NCBI GenBank assembly: GCA_016874755.1
Contig: VGTH01000002.1
Span: forward strand, 179,985-243,984
DNA from: Deltaproteobacteria bacterium
Lineage (GTDB): Bacteria > Desulfobacterota > Binatia > UBA9968
Direction: 5' to 3'
Length of the DNA: 64,000 nt
Each line of letters starts with the position of its first letter. Within the stretch, counting starts at the first letter, position 1. Shown one piece after another: positions 24,498-34,015 of the stretch. The notes beneath the pieces are model-generated. The model had not been told where the DNA came from and searched no databases. It saw only the letters and a program-made list of their open reading frames with translations. Made by a program: the position numbers and the translations under genes.

Positions 24498-25394
24498 ATG
24501 TTTCAAGCCGAAACCCTCGACCATGTCGCTTTTCCCGTGCGCGACCTGCCGCGCTCGGAAAAATTCTATCTCGAAACCGTCGGCCTGACGTTCATGACCC
24601 AGCGCAAAAACGCCGACGGCTCGCCGCGCCACACATACATGAAAGCCGGCGAAAACATTGTCGGCCTGACGCTGCCCGGCGTTGCCGTGCCGGCGTCGCC
24701 GAGCGGCGCGCCGCGCTACGCGATCGCTCTGCCTGATGAAGCGAGTTTCGACGCGGCGGTGAAACGGATTCAAGCCAGCGGCGTGAAGTGCTTCGAGGTC
24801 GAAACTCACGGCTCGGACACGCCTTTTTTAAAAGCCTTCCAGTTCATCGACCCCGACGACAACCAGATCGAGCTGTGCATTCGCCGCGTACCGTTGGCGG
24901 TAAAAGACGGCATCAGCCACGTCATCTTTGAAACGTCGAACCTCGAGCGCGCAAGTAAATTTTACACCGAAGGATTGGGATTGAAGTTCGTCGGTGAAGT
25001 GCGCGGTGAGACGCTTTTCGAATTTCAGAACGGCCAGATGGTCGGCGTCAAAGAAGTCAAAGAATTGGCCGAGCGCACCAAGAAAAAAGGCCGCGCCTGC
25101 CACGTCGCCTTCAACGTCAGTCAGGAAGACTACGACATTATGTTAGAACGGATTCCGGCGCTCGGCGGCAAGTCGCTCGGCGACTTCCGCGCGACGGATG
25201 GGCTACGGCCAGAGGGAGAACGGAGCATTTACTTCTTCGACCCCGACACCAACTATCTGCAGATCACCGCGCTTGGCGCCGAAGATGTGCCGATGATTTC
25301 CGACGAAGAAAAGTGGAAGCTCACCATTGCCAATCGCCAGCAACAGGGCAAAGGTATTTCGAGCTTCGACAAAGGCGTGAAGATTCAGAAATAG
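24498..25394 (+). CDS. Two-domain VOC family (type I extradiol dioxygenase-like) protein
   Basis: Protein of 298 aa with two vicinal-oxygen-chelate modules. Domain 1 (residues about 4-130) has the metal His in LDHVAFPVRDLPRSEKFY and the Glu in NQIELC. Domain 2 (about 138-285) has His in GISHVIFETS and in ACHVAFNVS, while the usual final Glu position reads NYLQI. The build resembles type I extradiol dioxygenases and related ring-cleaving enzymes. The ATG at 24498 is chosen because GTGGAG just upstream is its ribosome binding site. First member of the first VOC + M24 pair. Substrate unknown. Confidence 0.85.
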   Translation: MFQAETLDHVAFPVRDLPRSEKFYLETVGLTFMTQRKNADGSPRHTYMKAGENIVGLTLPGVAVPASPSGAPRYAIALPDEASFDAAVKRIQASGVKCFEVETHGSDTPFLKAFQFIDPDDNQIELCIRRVPLAVKDGISHVIFETSNLERASKFYTEGLGLKFVGEVRGETLFEFQNGQMVGVKEVKELAERTKKKGRACHVAFNVSQEDYDIMLERIPALGGKSLGDFRATDGLRPEGERSIYFFDPDTNYLQITALGAEDVPMISDEEKWKLTIANRQQQGKGISSFDKGVKIQK

Positions 25395-25399
25395 ACTTT

Positions 25400-25478
25400 C
25401 ACCACGGAGGACACGGAGAACACGGAGATTTGGGAACGTAATTTTCCGACCTCCGTGCCCTCCGTGTCCTCCGTGGTG
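25400..25478. repeat. CACGGAG variant of the CACGAAG-family inverted repeat
   Basis: CACCACGGAGGACACGGAG on the left and CCTCCGTGTCCTCCGTGGTG on the right. The stem words carry compensating A to G / T to C changes relative to CACGAAG, so pairing is kept. Lies between VOC and M24 genes. Confidence 0.85.
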
Positions 25479-25491
25479 AAAAAGGAACCTC

Positions 25492-26682
25492 GTGGCACTA
25501 GAAAAACCGATCATCCCCACTTTCTCGATGGCCGAACGCGACCGGCGCTGGGCGCTGCTGCGCACCGCAATGAAGAAGGCCGACCTCGACGCACTCATTT
25601 GCCTGCCCCACGAAGGTCACTGGGACCAATTTGGCTGCGATACGCGCTACATCACCCAGATCGGCGGCACGCAGACCGAGTGCGGCTGCGTCCTGCCGCT
25701 CGAAGGTGAAGTGACCGCAGTCGTCCGCGGCGAAAATGAAATCGAATGGTGGGGGCTGGCGCAGGACTGGGTCAAAGACATCCGCCCGTCGCGCCGCTCC
25801 TACGGCGAGCCGGTGATCGAGCGTTTGAAAGAAGTCCGCGCCACGCGCGTAGGCGTGGTCGCTCTCTCTGGAATGGTGCGCGCACCGGAAGGCGTCGTGC
25901 CTTGGGGGACGTTTGAGAAGATCCGCACCGCGCTGCCCAATGTCAAATTCGAGAACGGCACCGATGTCATGCAGCAAGTGCGCGCGGTGAAAAGCGCTGA
26001 AGAAGTCGCGTTCATCGAGAAAGCTGCCGAAATCATCGGCCATGCCAATGAAGTGTTGCTCCAGCACGCCAAAGTCGGCGTCGGCGAACATGAACTGATC
26101 GCCGAGATGCTGCGAGAGATTGTGCGCCGCGGCGGCGAGCCAATCACCATGATGCTGTTCGGCACCGGCGGACCTGAAGTCCCTTGGGCGCAGCGCGTCT
26201 TTACGACGAGAAAGCTTAAACCAGACGACTTGATCAACACCGAGGTCGAAGGCAAATACGCCGGCTACATCGCCCAGGCGCTGCAGCCGGTTGTGCTCGG
26301 TCCAAGACCGAAAGATTTAGAAAAAATCTTCGACGCCACCAAAGTGATCTTCGACCGTATGCTGAAGTTCCTGAAGCCCGGCATCACCTTCGGCGCCGTC
26401 GCCAAATTTTACCAAGACGAAGTCGCCGCCGCCGGCTACGAACCCGACGGCGCCCTCTTGCACGGCCGCGGCCTCGGCGAAGACGCCCCGATGCTCTGGG
26501 GCGCACGCAAAGACTTTCCCGAAAAAGACCAACTCATCAAAGAAGGCCACGTCTTTATTCTCAAGCCCGCCTGCAAACAAGGCTTCATGCGCGACTCCAT
26601 CCGTGCCGGCGACACCGTCGCCGTCGAAGCTCGCGGGGCGAGAAGACTGGGCAAGCGAGAATTGTTCTTCGCCTCAGTGTAG
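25492..26682 (+). CDS. M24 (creatinase/Xaa-Pro peptidase-like) protein lacking metal ligands
   Basis: Pita-bread-fold protein of 396 aa. Residues 1-150 are a creatinase-type N-domain (FSMAERDRRWALLRTAMKKA, with a following strand pair); the rest is the M24 domain. Four of the five usual metal ligands look changed: the two Asp positions read as Glu and Gln in DLINTEVEGKYAGYIAQAL, the Glu of the EPG-like site is Lys (VFILKPACKQG) and the last Glu is Gly (SIRAGDTV); the His in LLHGRGLGEDAP is kept. It therefore may be a metal-free creatinase-like hydrolase or a binding protein, not a peptidase. GTG start at 25492, after a hairpin and an AAGGA site. Confidence 0.86.
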   Translation: MALEKPIIPTFSMAERDRRWALLRTAMKKADLDALICLPHEGHWDQFGCDTRYITQIGGTQTECGCVLPLEGEVTAVVRGENEIEWWGLAQDWVKDIRPSRRSYGEPVIERLKEVRATRVGVVALSGMVRAPEGVVPWGTFEKIRTALPNVKFENGTDVMQQVRAVKSAEEVAFIEKAAEIIGHANEVLLQHAKVGVGEHELIAEMLREIVRRGGEPITMMLFGTGGPEVPWAQRVFTTRKLKPDDLINTEVEGKYAGYIAQALQPVVLGPRPKDLEKIFDATKVIFDRMLKFLKPGITFGAVAKFYQDEVAAAGYEPDGALLHGRGLGEDAPMLWGARKDFPEKDQLIKEGHVFILKPACKQGFMRDSIRAGDTVAVEARGARRLGKRELFFASV

Positions 26683-26705
26683 CTTTCACCAACGCAATCT
26701 TGTCT

Positions 26706-26792
26706 CTTCCCCCTTGACGGGGGAAGTTTAGGATAGGAGTGCCGCGCAGCGCAATCACCCCCTTCCTCATTCCTTCCCCGCAAGGGGGAAGG
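26706..26792. repeat. CTTCCCCC hairpins
   Basis: CTTCCCCC/GGGGGAAG (26706-26726) and CCTTCCCC/GGGGGAAGG (26772-26792), the same C-run hairpin type as at 4285 and 35751. The 216-base gap 26683-26898 holds this pair and then a TGGAGGT ribosome binding site. Confidence 0.7.
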
Positions 26793-26898
26793 AGGCAGGA
26801 GGTAACTGCGATACAACTTTGTTTCACGCACTTCCGCTTGCCGCTACCTTTCAGGACATATTATAAAGATTACCGGCATTCTCATTTGGAGGTTTCCC

Positions 26899-27486
26899 AT
26901 GAGCGATGAAAACATCAACCCCGATGCGCCGCTGCACATTCGTGGCTTGAACCATCTCACTATTCCCGTCAAAGACCGCTACCGTGCGGCGCGCTTTTAT
27001 ATTGTTGCCTTGGGCGCCGAGGCGCACCATGAGTCGGCGCCCGATCGCGTCGCCAAGGGTTTGGCGCGCTCGCTGCAGTTTGGCATCCGCATGGCGGCGA
27101 ATTTTGAGATTGATCTTTTCGAGCAGGACTTCGGCCAGCCCGATTGGAACCAGTCCCATCCACACTTGGCGCTCGACACTTCCGCCGAAGATCTCGATAA
27201 ATGGGTGGATCATTTCAAGAAGTGGAAAATTCCCTTCGTCGGTCCGATGACTCGCTCGGGCACCAAAGGCGCAGAAATTTATTTCAACGACCCGGACGGG
27301 AATCATTTAGAAGTGCACTGCTCTGACGTCCCCGACGCGATCCGCTCGAAATACGCCGTCGGCCCCTACGACAAGAGCCTGTGCGTGCACAAACAGGAAT
27401 GGCCGCCGAAGGAAGTGGCGGACGAAGCGGAAAAACTTTTCCAAGCCTCGGTGGCGCGCATGCGATCGCGCAGAAAACCGCATTAG
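26899..27486 (+). CDS. Single-domain VOC family protein
   Basis: Glyoxalase/bleomycin-resistance/dioxygenase-fold protein, 195 aa. The VOC core spans about residues 15-145: RGLNHLTIPVKDRYRAARFY carries the first metal His, SHPHLALDTS a second, and GNHLEVHCSD the acidic end (Glu). The tail after residue 150 (GPYDKSLCVHKQEWPPKEVA) is extra. The ATG follows a TGGAGGT ribosome binding site. It is the first gene of the second VOC + M24 pair. Function within the superfamily unknown. Confidence 0.84.
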   Translation: MSDENINPDAPLHIRGLNHLTIPVKDRYRAARFYIVALGAEAHHESAPDRVAKGLARSLQFGIRMAANFEIDLFEQDFGQPDWNQSHPHLALDTSAEDLDKWVDHFKKWKIPFVGPMTRSGTKGAEIYFNDPDGNHLEVHCSDVPDAIRSKYAVGPYDKSLCVHKQEWPPKEVADEAEKLFQASVARMRSRRKPH

Positions 27487-27494
27487 ATCTTCCT

Positions 27495-27573
27495 CACCAC
27501 GAAGACGCGAAGAGCACGAAGGAAAGAAAAGAAATATATTTCCGAACTTCGTGTCCTTCGTGCCTTCGTGGTG
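27495..27573. repeat. CACGAAG-family inverted repeat, copy 3
   Basis: CACCACGAAGACGCGAAG on the left and GTGTCCTTCGTGCCTTCG plus TGGTG on the right, between the VOC and M24 genes of the second pair, the same relative place as the CACGGAG copy in the first pair. Confidence 0.85.
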
Positions 27574-27623
27574 AAATAGTTGCGCCGCCGTTACACAAAT
27601 CCATCACTCTAAAGGTACTTTCC

Positions 27624-28844
27624 ATGCCAGAGCTATACCCTTATCCCCGTTTCTCTCTCGCCGAACGCGATCGCCGCTGGAAGGCGGTGCGCGAAAAAAT
27701 GGCGGCGCAAAATATCGACGTCATCGTCACGCCGCAGAACACCGGCCACTCGATGGACTTCCAGGCCAACACCCGCTACCTGACCCACTGCGGGGGCGGC
27801 GGCGATGCCGATATCGCGGCGGTGTTTCCGTTGCATGGCGACGTGACGGCAATTGCGACTTCGGCGAATCCGCGTTGGACCGTCACCCAAGAGTGGACCA
27901 CCGACGTACGCGAGGCGCGGAGAGAATACGGCAAGATCATCGTTCAACGATTGAAAGAGTTGGCCGTTGATCATGGCCGTATTGGCATAACGGGCTTGGG
28001 CGAAGTCGAAGGCACGCGCACGCCGGAGGGCACGATCCTGCACGGCACGTGGCAGAGGATTCGCGACGCCTTTCCCAACGCGACCCTGGTCGACGCCACG
28101 CCGATCCTTGTCGAGGTGCGCTACACCAAGAGCCAGGAAGAGATCGATGTTCTGACGCGGTCCATGGAGATCGTCGAAGAAGGCTACAAAGCCGAAATCG
28201 AAGCTGCCAAGCCCGGCGCGCGCGATTGGGACGTTTGGGCGGCGGCGCAGTACGCGATGATGCGCAACGGCTCGGAAATGCCGGTGCATTGTAACTGGAT
28301 CTCCGGCAAGAACGTCGTGCGGACACTAACGCGGCCGAGCATGCGCCTGCTTGAATACGGCGATCTGATCATCAATGAGCTTGAAGCCAACTGGTGCGGC
28401 TACCGCTCCCAGGGCGTGCAGCCGGTGTTTGTCGGCACCGCCGATCCGGTGCATCAAGAGCTGATCAAAGTGCAGCGGGAAATTTTCAACCGGCTCATCG
28501 AAAATCTTAAGCCTGGCGTTACTGTGAAAGAACTGGCCGAGCTGACAATCAAAACCGCGGAATCGGCGGCGCCGAGGTCTGGCCCGGCGGCGGGCGCGCG
28601 CGGCGACCTGAACATGCACGGCCGCGGCGCCGGTGACGACGGCCCGATCATCACGGCCCACGCCAAAAGCCCCAAGCAGCTCGGCGTGCAACTTCAAGAG
28701 AACATGGTTTTTATCTTCAAGCCGTCGGCGGTCGCTGCCGATGGCAAATCGCTCAGCACCTGGGGCGACACGGTGGTGATCACGAAAAACGGCGGCCGTC
28801 GCCTCGGCAAACGACCGCATGATCTGGCTGTGTCGGGAGGGTAG
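27624..28844 (+). CDS. M24 (creatinase-like) protein lacking metal ligands, second copy
   Basis: Pita-bread-fold protein, 406 aa, paralogous to 25492 (both begin with a FSLAERDRRW / FSMAERDRRW block). The ligand positions are changed the same way: Glu and Gln for the two Asp in IINELEANWCGYRSQGVQP, Lys for Glu in VFIFKPSAVAADG, Gly-Asp in LSTWGDTVVIT; the His is kept in NMHGRGAGDDGP. The ATG at 27624 is preferred: the frame is open to 27381 but that stretch is a translated hairpin repeat. It ends the VOC-M24-VOC-M24 run. A metal-free hydrolase, like creatinase, is the best guess. Confidence 0.86.
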   Translation: MPELYPYPRFSLAERDRRWKAVREKMAAQNIDVIVTPQNTGHSMDFQANTRYLTHCGGGGDADIAAVFPLHGDVTAIATSANPRWTVTQEWTTDVREARREYGKIIVQRLKELAVDHGRIGITGLGEVEGTRTPEGTILHGTWQRIRDAFPNATLVDATPILVEVRYTKSQEEIDVLTRSMEIVEEGYKAEIEAAKPGARDWDVWAAAQYAMMRNGSEMPVHCNWISGKNVVRTLTRPSMRLLEYGDLIINELEANWCGYRSQGVQPVFVGTADPVHQELIKVQREIFNRLIENLKPGVTVKELAELTIKTAESAAPRSGPAAGARGDLNMHGRGAGDDGPIITAHAKSPKQLGVQLQENMVFIFKPSAVAADGKSLSTWGDTVVITKNGGRRLGKRPHDLAVSGG

Positions 28845-28857
28845 GAATTTCGGATTG

Positions 28858-28931
28858 CCTCGCGCAGAGGCGCTGAGCACGCAGAGCTAAGATTCTTTTT
28901 TACTCTGCGGTCTCTGCGCCTCTGCGCGAGA
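28858..28931. repeat. GCAAAG/GCAGAG-family inverted repeat, copy 2
   Basis: Left arm CTCGCGCAGAGGCGCTGAGC and right arm GTCTCTGCGCCTCTGCGCG are imperfect reverse complements. Lies between the convergent M24 and lnt genes, a likely two-way terminator position. Confidence 0.82.
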
Positions 28932-28948
28932 TAATCTTTTCATCACTC

Positions 28949-30457
28949 TCACTTCCAGCGCCGCTTTACGTGCAGAAGCACCAGCCCCAACGAAATGATC
29001 ACTGCTCCCCACGCAAACCAATCGCCAAGCCGCACGTAGTAGCTTTCACCGGTTAGGATTTCCACGTCGCTTTTCATCACCGCGCCGGTGAACATCGGCA
29101 GCGTTTGGACCAACTCACCCTTTGCGTTCACCAGCGAAGTCACGCCCGTGTTGGTGACGCGCAGCAGGCTGCGCCGGGTTTCGATGGCGCGCGATTGCGC
29201 CAGGCGCAAATGCTGCCACGGTCCGACCGATTTGCCGTACCACGCGTCGTTGGTGACGTTGACCAGCAGGTTGGCGCGGGTCAGACCGACGAACTGGCGC
29301 GACAGCTCGGGCATCAAGTCTTCATAACAAATTAGCGGGGCGGCGCGGATGGCGCGCCCGGCGGGAAACGTAATTGGCCCAGCGCCGGGCGTGAAGCCGT
29401 CGGCAAAAGGCATCGCCGGCAACAACGAGAGTATCTTTGCGAACGGCAAATACTCGCCGAACGCCAACAGCACCTGTTTGTGATAGCGGCTCAGAACCTT
29501 GCCGCGCGCGTCGGTGAAAAACGCTGTGTTGAACGCTTTGAAGTTGCCCTGTTCAGGCCTGCCGCTATAACTCTTGGCGCCGAAGATAAAAAAAGCTCGC
29601 TCGGCTTTGAACTCCGGCAAGAACTCCGCGGGCAAAGTTTGCAGATCGTCCGGCAGCAATGCTTCGATGGAGGACTCGGGCCAAACGATGAGTGGCGCGG
29701 CGTCGAGCTGTTTGGTCAATTCTAAATGCTTTTGCAGATTCTTCTGCGCCAGCACTGGATTCCATTTCATGTCGATGTCGACGTTGCCCTGCACCGAACC
29801 GACCGTAAGCTTGCGCGCGCCGGCCATCTCCGCGCCGACGCTTTGCAGGCGTAGCACGCCGTAGATGACCGACAACACGGCGAAAAGTCCCGCGTAGGCG
29901 ACCGGCCACCAGCGCGCACTGCGCTCCGCCGGTGGAGCAAAGGCCGCACCGTAGAGCGCGGCGTTGAACCACATCACCACAAAGCCCGTGCCATAGGGTC
30001 CGACGAGATCGGCGGTTTGGATCAGCGACAAAAACGCAACCTGTGAGTTGGCCAGGTACCAAGGGAACAAGTATGGAAACAGAAATTCCAACGCGACCCA
30101 AAAAAGCGCCGGGTAGATGCGCAGCGGACCATAGCCGATCGTCCTGATCATGAGCGCGAATAGCGCCTGCGCAATACCCTGTAGCACGGCGTAGAGAATA
30201 AAGACCAAAACACTGACCGCCCACGGAAAGCCGCCAAACACGCTGATCGTATAAGTGAGCCAATGAAAGCCGATTAAATGCGCCAGTGTGCCCATGAGCC
30301 AGCCGGCGAAAATTGCGTGCCGTGTTGTTTGAGCTCGATCGAGGCACCAAAACAGCGGCAAAAAGGCGAACCAAGCGGTCGGAAACAAACGCGGCTCAAG
30401 ATACGGCAATGCCAGCAGGATGGCGCTCGACAAAGCGCCCAAAAAAATTATTGACAT
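28949..30457 (-). CDS. lnt: Apolipoprotein N-acyltransferase
   Basis: Inner-membrane enzyme that adds the third acyl chain to lipoproteins; 502 aa. About six membrane spans fill residues 1-210, then a nitrilase domain faces the periplasm. The catalytic triad is visible: Glu in VWPESSIEA (about residue 262), Lys in YHKQVLLAFGEY (about 327) and Cys in LICYEDLMPEL (about 378). NVTNDAWYGKSVGPWQHL and the last helix also fit. The ATG at 30457 is chosen over a TTG at 30460. No ribosome binding site is seen; instead TAAAAT lies 6 nt before the ATG, so the message could be leaderless. Confidence 0.95.
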   Translation of the reverse strand: MSIIFLGALSSAILLALPYLEPRLFPTAWFAFLPLFWCLDRAQTTRHAIFAGWLMGTLAHLIGFHWLTYTISVFGGFPWAVSVLVFILYAVLQGIAQALFALMIRTIGYGPLRIYPALFWVALEFLFPYLFPWYLANSQVAFLSLIQTADLVGPYGTGFVVMWFNAALYGAAFAPPAERSARWWPVAYAGLFAVLSVIYGVLRLQSVGAEMAGARKLTVGSVQGNVDIDMKWNPVLAQKNLQKHLELTKQLDAAPLIVWPESSIEALLPDDLQTLPAEFLPEFKAERAFFIFGAKSYSGRPEQGNFKAFNTAFFTDARGKVLSRYHKQVLLAFGEYLPFAKILSLLPAMPFADGFTPGAGPITFPAGRAIRAAPLICYEDLMPELSRQFVGLTRANLLVNVTNDAWYGKSVGPWQHLRLAQSRAIETRRSLLRVTNTGVTSLVNAKGELVQTLPMFTGAVMKSDVEILTGESYYVRLGDWFAWGAVIISLGLVLLHVKRRWK

Positions 30458-30617
30458 CAAAAAATTTTAACTATAAACGAAACTTAATCCAAACATCTGC
30501 GGGTAGTTCCTTGGCAGAATAGCATGTTCCCCGTGACGAAGCCCAGAAAAGCTGCGTTTACGGTGGAGGTTGTTTCGTCTTCATCCACCAGGGAGACCGA
30601 AATCACGGGAGGAAAGC

Positions 30618-31835
30618 ATGCGAAAGTGGCGCGGCTTTGCAAAATATCTTGGCGCGTGGCTGTTAACGCTGCTGAGCGCCGGTGTGACATTCGCCGCGGA
30701 CACGCCGTTCCCGCACGAGTGGGAGCGCTTTCTCAAAGAGAAAGTTTCCTTCGGCGGCTTCATTGAAAACACCACTGGCCTGTCGGTGAGCCACGGCAGC
30801 CGCTTCTTCAACACCTCGAACCGGTTCATCATGAACCGTCTCACGCTCCAACCGGAAGTCAACGTCGAATTCACCGACTGGGCTAAGCTGTTTATCTCCT
30901 GGCGCTTCGTCAAAGAACCGCGCTACAACGCCGAGGCCAAGAGCCGCCGCGTCGCCGTCAATCCCAAGCCCGTTGAACCGCTCGACAACATTTTCTACGA
31001 CGAAGATAGCCCGAAGCCTTGGGAAGCGGTGCTCGATCTGAAACCGACCGACCGCTTGAAAATTCGTTTGGGTCGGCAATTTATTTCCTGGGGCGAAACC
31101 GATGGCTTGCGGCTGCTGGATGTCATCAATCCCCAGGATGGCACCTTTGCGCCGCCGCTAGCGCCCAATCTCTTCGACCTCGACGAAACCCGCATTCCGT
31201 CCTGGGGCGTGCGCATGAGCTACACGATTCGCCCCGTGAGCAATACAATTTTGGAATTCGTCGCGATCCCCGGTTGGTGGGACGAAGCCAAACAGCGCGT
31301 CGATGAAGTGCTGGGCCGCAACGACATTGCCAGCGAGACGGTGCGCTATGGCCGCTGGTCATCGTATCCGGAAACGCGACTGCCGGCGGCGCTGGGCGGT
31401 GTCGGACGGTTTTATGCCAATCCTTTCCCGGGAGCACCTGTGGTGGTCCCGACCGTCAGCCGTGAGCTCCCAGACGCCGGCGATGCCTGGAAGATTGGCG
31501 CGCGATTCACTCACAGCATCGGCGCGCTGAACTTCGGCTTGGGTTACATCTGGGGCTACAATCCCCAGGGCGGCGACATGGTATTCAAACGGACGGGCAA
31601 GCGCTGCCTGGTGGGCGGCGGGCCGCCGCCATGCGCCGGTCCCACGACTGCGCTCATCTCGCTGGTCAACGATCGCACCAGCATCTTTGCCGGCCACTTC
31701 AACTATACTCTAGGCAATGTTGCCGGTGTGCCGGTCAACACGGCACTGCGCGGCGAGCTGGCGTTCTATCCGCAGCAGCCCTACAATATTTCAGAATTTC
31801 CCGGACGCAACTGGCGACACGATTGGCCCCAATAA
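30618..31835 (+). pseudogene. DUF1302 outer-membrane-type protein, 3-prime end lost
   Basis: 405-residue product with signal peptide (KYLGAWLLTLLSAGVTFAAD) and a DUF1302-like beta-rich body (LRLLDVINPQDGTFAPPLAPN, GLGYIWGYNPQGGDM), a family of porin-like proteins near 550-650 aa. After ELAFYPQQPYNISEFPG the frame drifts for a few residues and stops at 31835, while the DUF1329 sequence begins in another frame at about 31810. The 3-prime part of this gene and the 5-prime part of the next are both missing, so an internal deletion has fused them. GGGAGGAAAG precedes the ATG. Intact clusters of this kind serve export of hydrophobic compounds in other proteobacteria. Confidence 0.75.
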
Positions 31836-32937
31836 CTGGCAGCGCATTCAGGGGATGGTCGGCGAGAATTTCTTGCAGCGCGTCAAGTCCGGCCACACGG
31901 TGCAGATCAAAGCGCCGAAGACCTATCGTCATATCAAAGAATACACGGACGCAACCGAGCGCCACTCGGGCAAAGTTCGTCTCGGCGCCAACGGCGAGCT
32001 GCAAGGCTACGTGGCCGGCCAGCCCTTTCCCAAGGTCGATACGAGCGATCCGCAGATTGGCCAGAAACTCGCATGGAATTTTTTCTGGCGTTGGCTGGGC
32101 GACGACTACAAAACTGGCGGCGCCGTCAAAGGCGGCAAGATCATCCGTTCGGCCATCGAAAAAGACGGCGCCGAACGGCGCGCCGATTTAGTCTCCTACT
32201 TCATCTTTCCGCGCACGCGCTACAACTCAGACCCGCGGCCGGCGATCCCCGGCTACGAGCACATCGATTACATGCAGCTGCGGGTCGACAGCTACCCGCG
32301 CGACGCCGCCGGCACGACCACTTTAGAGATACGCTACGCGGACCCGGGCCGCGCCGACGACCTTTATATTTACTTGCCGAGCATTCGCCGTATCCGCCGC
32401 GCGACCACCACGCAGCGCTGCCAAACGCTGGCACCCAGCGAATTTAACCTGGACGACATCAACAGCTTCACCGGCAAAATTACCGATTTCAATTACAAGT
32501 ATTTGGGTGATAAAAAAGTGCTGGCCAATCTGAGCCAAGAAGAGCTGCCGTTCAAACGCAAAACCGGTGACTATTTACCGCTCGAAGAGAAATGGGAAGT
32601 GGTCGACACCTATGTCTTGGAAATCACGCCGAAAGATTCGAGCTATTGTTATCCCCGCAAGCTCTTGCACCTGAATAAAGTGACGTATGACACTCACTGG
32701 ACTTTGGTTTGGGACAAACGCGGCGAATACTGGAAAGAACAGTTCGGCATGTTCACCCCGGTAAAACTCGCCGACGGCCGCGAAGTTTGGTCGGTGGGCG
32801 ATGTCACGATACACAACGTGCAGAACGGCCGCAGCACCATCGTCACTTCCACTCGCGCCTACAACAAAGGCTACCCGGCCAGCCTGTTTAGCCTGTCGAC
32901 GCTCGAGAACATCATGCGCGGCGGCTCGATTGAATAG
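31805..32937 (+). pseudogene. DUF1329 (LolA-like outer-membrane) protein, 5-prime end lost
   Basis: The C-terminal roughly 370 residues of a DUF1329 protein, in a different frame from the DUF1302 gene. Recognisable blocks are GDTIGPNNWQRIQGMVGENF, YADPGRADDLYIYLPSIRRI, FNLDDINSFTGKITDFNYKY and a C-terminal NIMRGGSIE. The normal signal peptide and first strands are absent because of the deletion near 31800. An internal ATG at about 31853 could start a shortened, non-exported product. In intact clusters this family goes with DUF1302, a Ycf48-like protein and an RND transporter, as found next door here. Confidence 0.75.
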
Positions 32938-32962
32938 ACACACCGTTGAAAAATTCTCGTAG

Positions 32963-32982
32963 GGGCGACCGGCCGGTCGCCC
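32963..32982. repeat. Perfect 20-base palindrome
   Basis: GGGCGACCGG followed directly by its exact reverse complement, framed by TAGGG and CCCTC. Similar GTAGGGGCG-type stems occur near 5998 and 6197. It sits between the DUF1329 remnant and the Ycf48-like gene. Confidence 0.75.
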
Positions 32983-33007
32983 TCTTACCTTTGCGTCGCC
33001 CGATGAA

Positions 33008-34015
33008 GTGCTTTTTTCCCTACTCGTAAGTTTGCTGCTCATAGCTCAGTGCATCGGCAACCAAGCCTTCGCCGCCCAACCGAAAGAACCCGCGCTGGCG
33101 GAAAATTTCTATGGTGTTTCCATTGTTGGCGACCATGTTTGGATCGTCGGCTACTACGGGACCATCCTCTATTCGCAGAACCGCGGCCAAACTTGGCGCA
33201 AGCAGAAGAGTCCCACGCGCAACGCGCTCTTCGCGAGCCATTTTCTCGACCGTCAACGGGGCTGGATCGCCGGCAGCTACGGCACGTTGCTGCGCACCGA
33301 CAACGGCGGCGAGAGCTGGCAGGCGGTGCCGACTGGCACCACCGAGCATCTGCTGCGGTTGACGTTCATCGACGAGCAGTCCGGTTGGGCGGTCGGCTCG
33401 CGCGCCTTGGCGTTGCGCACCCACGACGGCGGCCGCAAGTGGACCAAGTCACAGCTCGCCGGCGGTTTCACAGTTGGCGATATCGGTTTCATCGACCCGC
33501 AGCGCGGTTGGCTCGCCGGCGAGTTCGGCGTCATCTATCGCACCAACGACGGCGGCGACACCTGGAATAAGCAACCGAGCCCGGTGGAAGTCGCTTTCGC
33601 CAGCGGCGAGAACCGCAATCTCTTCGCTTTGCTGTTTCCCGATCGCGCCACTGGTTTCGCTTTCGGGCTCGACGGCGTGATCCTAAAAACTGCCGGCGGC
33701 AGCGACTGGCAGGTTGTGCGCGACAAAGGCTCCGGACCGAGCCATCATCTATTTGCCGCGACGGCGCATAACGACCGGCTGTGGGCTGTCGGCGAGCGCG
33801 GCATTTTTCTGCAAGCAGCGGCCGATGGTTTAGACTGGCGCCCGGTCAAAGCCGCGACACCACGTTTGACTCTGAACAGCATCGCCTTTGGCGGCAGCGG
33901 CTTGGGACTGATCGTCGGTAACCGCGGCACGGTGTTGCGCAGCGCAAACGACGGCGCGACCTGGAGCACGCTAAAGCTGCAACTCGATCGCCCACCGGAG
34001 AACAGTAAACCGTGA
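33008..34015 (+). CDS. Ycf48-like / BNR-repeat beta-propeller protein
   Basis: Exported beta-propeller of 335 aa with a signal peptide (LFSLLVSLLLIAQCIGNQAF, cleavage near AFA-AQ). It has about six Ycf48/BNR blades of the pattern GTLLRTDNGGESWQ, ALALRTHDGGRKWT, GVIYRTNDGGDTWN and GTVLRSANDGATWS. GTG start at 33008; the ATG at 33003 is in another frame. Its TGA overlaps the GTG of the RND gene (GTGA), so the two are translationally coupled. In related clusters it stands between DUF1329 and RND genes and is thought to assist the exporter; that role is inference here. Confidence 0.88.
   Translation: MLFSLLVSLLLIAQCIGNQAFAAQPKEPALAENFYGVSIVGDHVWIVGYYGTILYSQNRGQTWRKQKSPTRNALFASHFLDRQRGWIAGSYGTLLRTDNGGESWQAVPTGTTEHLLRLTFIDEQSGWAVGSRALALRTHDGGRKWTKSQLAGGFTVGDIGFIDPQRGWLAGEFGVIYRTNDGGDTWNKQPSPVEVAFASGENRNLFALLFPDRATGFAFGLDGVILKTAGGSDWQVVRDKGSGPSHHLFAATAHNDRLWAVGERGIFLQAAADGLDWRPVKAATPRLTLNSIAFGGSGLGLIVGNRGTVLRSANDGATWSTLKLQLDRPPENSKP

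Noticed and set aside
27381..27623. Extended N-terminus for the second M24 protein
   Set aside because: The extension overlaps the VOC gene and a hairpin repeat; homology begins at the ATG at 27624.
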